Shown here in pieces: positions 63,438 to 64,000 of a stretch of DNA of 64,000 bases (position 1 is the first letter of the stretch; the number at the start of each line of letters is the position of its first letter). The DNA is taken from NCBI GenBank assembly GCA_963718635.1, contig OY970367.1:1302001-1366000 (forward strand), read 5' to 3'. The notes under the pieces are model-generated. The model was not told the origin of the DNA and made no database searches. It saw only the letters and a program-made list of their open reading frames with translations. The stretch comes from JAIOQJ01 sp963718635 (GTDB lineage Bacteria; Planctomycetota; Planctomycetia; Gemmatales; Gemmataceae). The position numbers and the translations under genes are program-made.

Positions 63438-64000
63438 CTACTTCAGCCGTTGCACCCAAGCGGTCAGCACTTTGGCAACCTCAGCCATTTTTTCGCCGGA
63501 GCACTCTTCGGGCAAGTCGGTCAATTTGTGCCAATGTCGATATTTGAAGTCGATGATGTCCACCGCAGGAATGCCCGCCCGATTGAGCGCGATATGGTCG
63601 TCCTGCACGTCAGGACCAGCCTCGTTGCGGAACGATTTTACTCCTTGCCGTTCGGCTTCCTGCCAGATCGATTCGAGCACTTCGCCCGCGCGGAAGAGGG
63701 AGTTGATCTCTTTGGGATAAGTAGCCCCTTTCCCTGCGAACAAATCGAGTAACACGGCAGCGATATATTGGTGATTCGGTTTTTCTTTCAAATACTGCTT
63801 CGCGAAATACTCCGATCCGAGGAAGAAGCGATCGCGATTTTCGTTGATGAATTCCTCCCCGTCGAAAATCACGAAATCAACGCCGACTTGCGTGGGCAGG
63901 TTCGTCATGTGATGAGCGAGTTCCATCATGAAAGCGACAGTCGATGTGCCGTCATTGGCGCTCAAGAATGGCTTATGCCAATCGCGTTCGCGCGGCTCCT
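63438..64000 (-). CDS. M28-family peptidase (glutaminyl-cyclase-like), 5' end outside the window
   Basis: The frame is open to the right edge, reading back from 64000. Zinc-binding motifs are SANDGTSTVAFMMELAHHMT, VDFVIFDGEEFINENRDRFF (D-G-E-E) and IIDFKYRHWHKLTDLPEECS (His ligand). These residues are those of M28 aminopeptidases and of glutaminyl cyclases. The typical signal peptide would be beyond the edge. The visible 187 residues end with a normal stop. Confidence 0.85.
   Translation of the reverse strand, partial: EPRERDWHKPFLSANDGTSTVAFMMELAHHMTNLPTQVGVDFVIFDGEEFINENRDRFFLGSEYFAKQYLKEKPNHQYIAAVLLDLFAGKGATYPKEINSLFRAGEVLESIWQEAERQGVKSFRNEAGPDVQDDHIALNRAGIPAVDIIDFKYRHWHKLTDLPEECSGEKMAEVAKVLTAWVQRLK

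Noticed and set aside
1..64000. tRNA, rRNA or tmRNA genes
   Set aside because: I scanned both strands for T-arm-like GGTTCRANYCC and rRNA landmarks and found nothing convincing; a covariance search would be needed to be certain.

Overview
The window looks like a chromosomal piece of a planctomycete, probably Pirellulales-like. The strongest marker is the PSCyt2/PSD1 (DUF1549/DUF1553) protein at 45531-47777. Supporting signs are the prenyltransferase-like protein behind a membrane anchor (932-2521), a giant Ser/Thr kinase with leucine-rich repeats (12527-16142), a PilZ protein, and intergenic gaps full of long palindromic repeats. I found no rRNA, tRNA or CRISPR array.

Layout. 1-9.4 kb: membrane and housekeeping genes (tsaD, a di-heme cytochrome c lipoprotein, an MFS transporter next to a DUF1445 protein, a GT2 glycosyltransferase). 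9.5-12.4 kb: a palindrome-rich block invaded by a complete group II intron (10010-12034, minus strand), whose ends are supported by sequence. 12.5-25.9 kb: an accessory island with the kinase-LRR protein, a HigBA-type toxin-antitoxin pair, a HipA-like kinase/DUF3037/small-protein operon, a DUF433 antitoxin with a broken DUF5615 toxin, a GNAT pair, a ribbon-helix-helix-like pair, and four decayed copies of what looks like the tail of a restriction-modification gene. 25.9-34.6 kb: a nitrate assimilation operon on the minus strand (molybdopterin nitrate reductase, NirB-like FAD/BFD protein, NarK, ferredoxin-type NirA, and an Fe-S/flavin reductase). 35-45 kb: a DUF7689 pair, an alginate-export-type porin, envelope glycosyltransferase genes, a B12-binding radical SAM protein and a sigma-70 factor. 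45.5-61.7 kb: PSCyt2/PSD1, rhomboid, Dps, DEAD-box helicase, MscL, membrane proteins, a 26-aa hydrophobic peptide, PilZ, a type IIA topoisomerase A subunit, a PhnD-like binding protein, a TolC-like protein and a three-domain thiamine-phosphate synthase. 61.8-64 kb: an Rpn-family PD-(D/E)XK nuclease followed by tandem extra copies of its C-terminal domain, then the edge of an M28 peptidase.

A striking feature is about 20 single-base frame breaks in otherwise well conserved genes. Several long genes are intact (topoisomerase, nitrate reductase, PSCyt2, sigma factor, intron RT). Many breaks are one-base changes that leave both halves conserved, so I read most of them as consensus errors in the assembly rather than true decay. 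Such genes are annotated over their reconstructed span and the break is stated.

Most interesting regions: (1) the Rpn nuclease with an in-frame internal start and two stand-alone downstream copies of the same C-terminal piece, an arrangement fitting intragenic antitoxins; (2) the group II intron sitting exactly at the end of a perfect palindrome, with an EBS1/IBS1 match and an uninvaded sister palindrome nearby; (3) the repeated restriction-modification tails; (4) an electron-donor subunit for nitrite reduction in which an Rnf-type [4Fe-4S] module stands where a flavodoxin domain would be expected.
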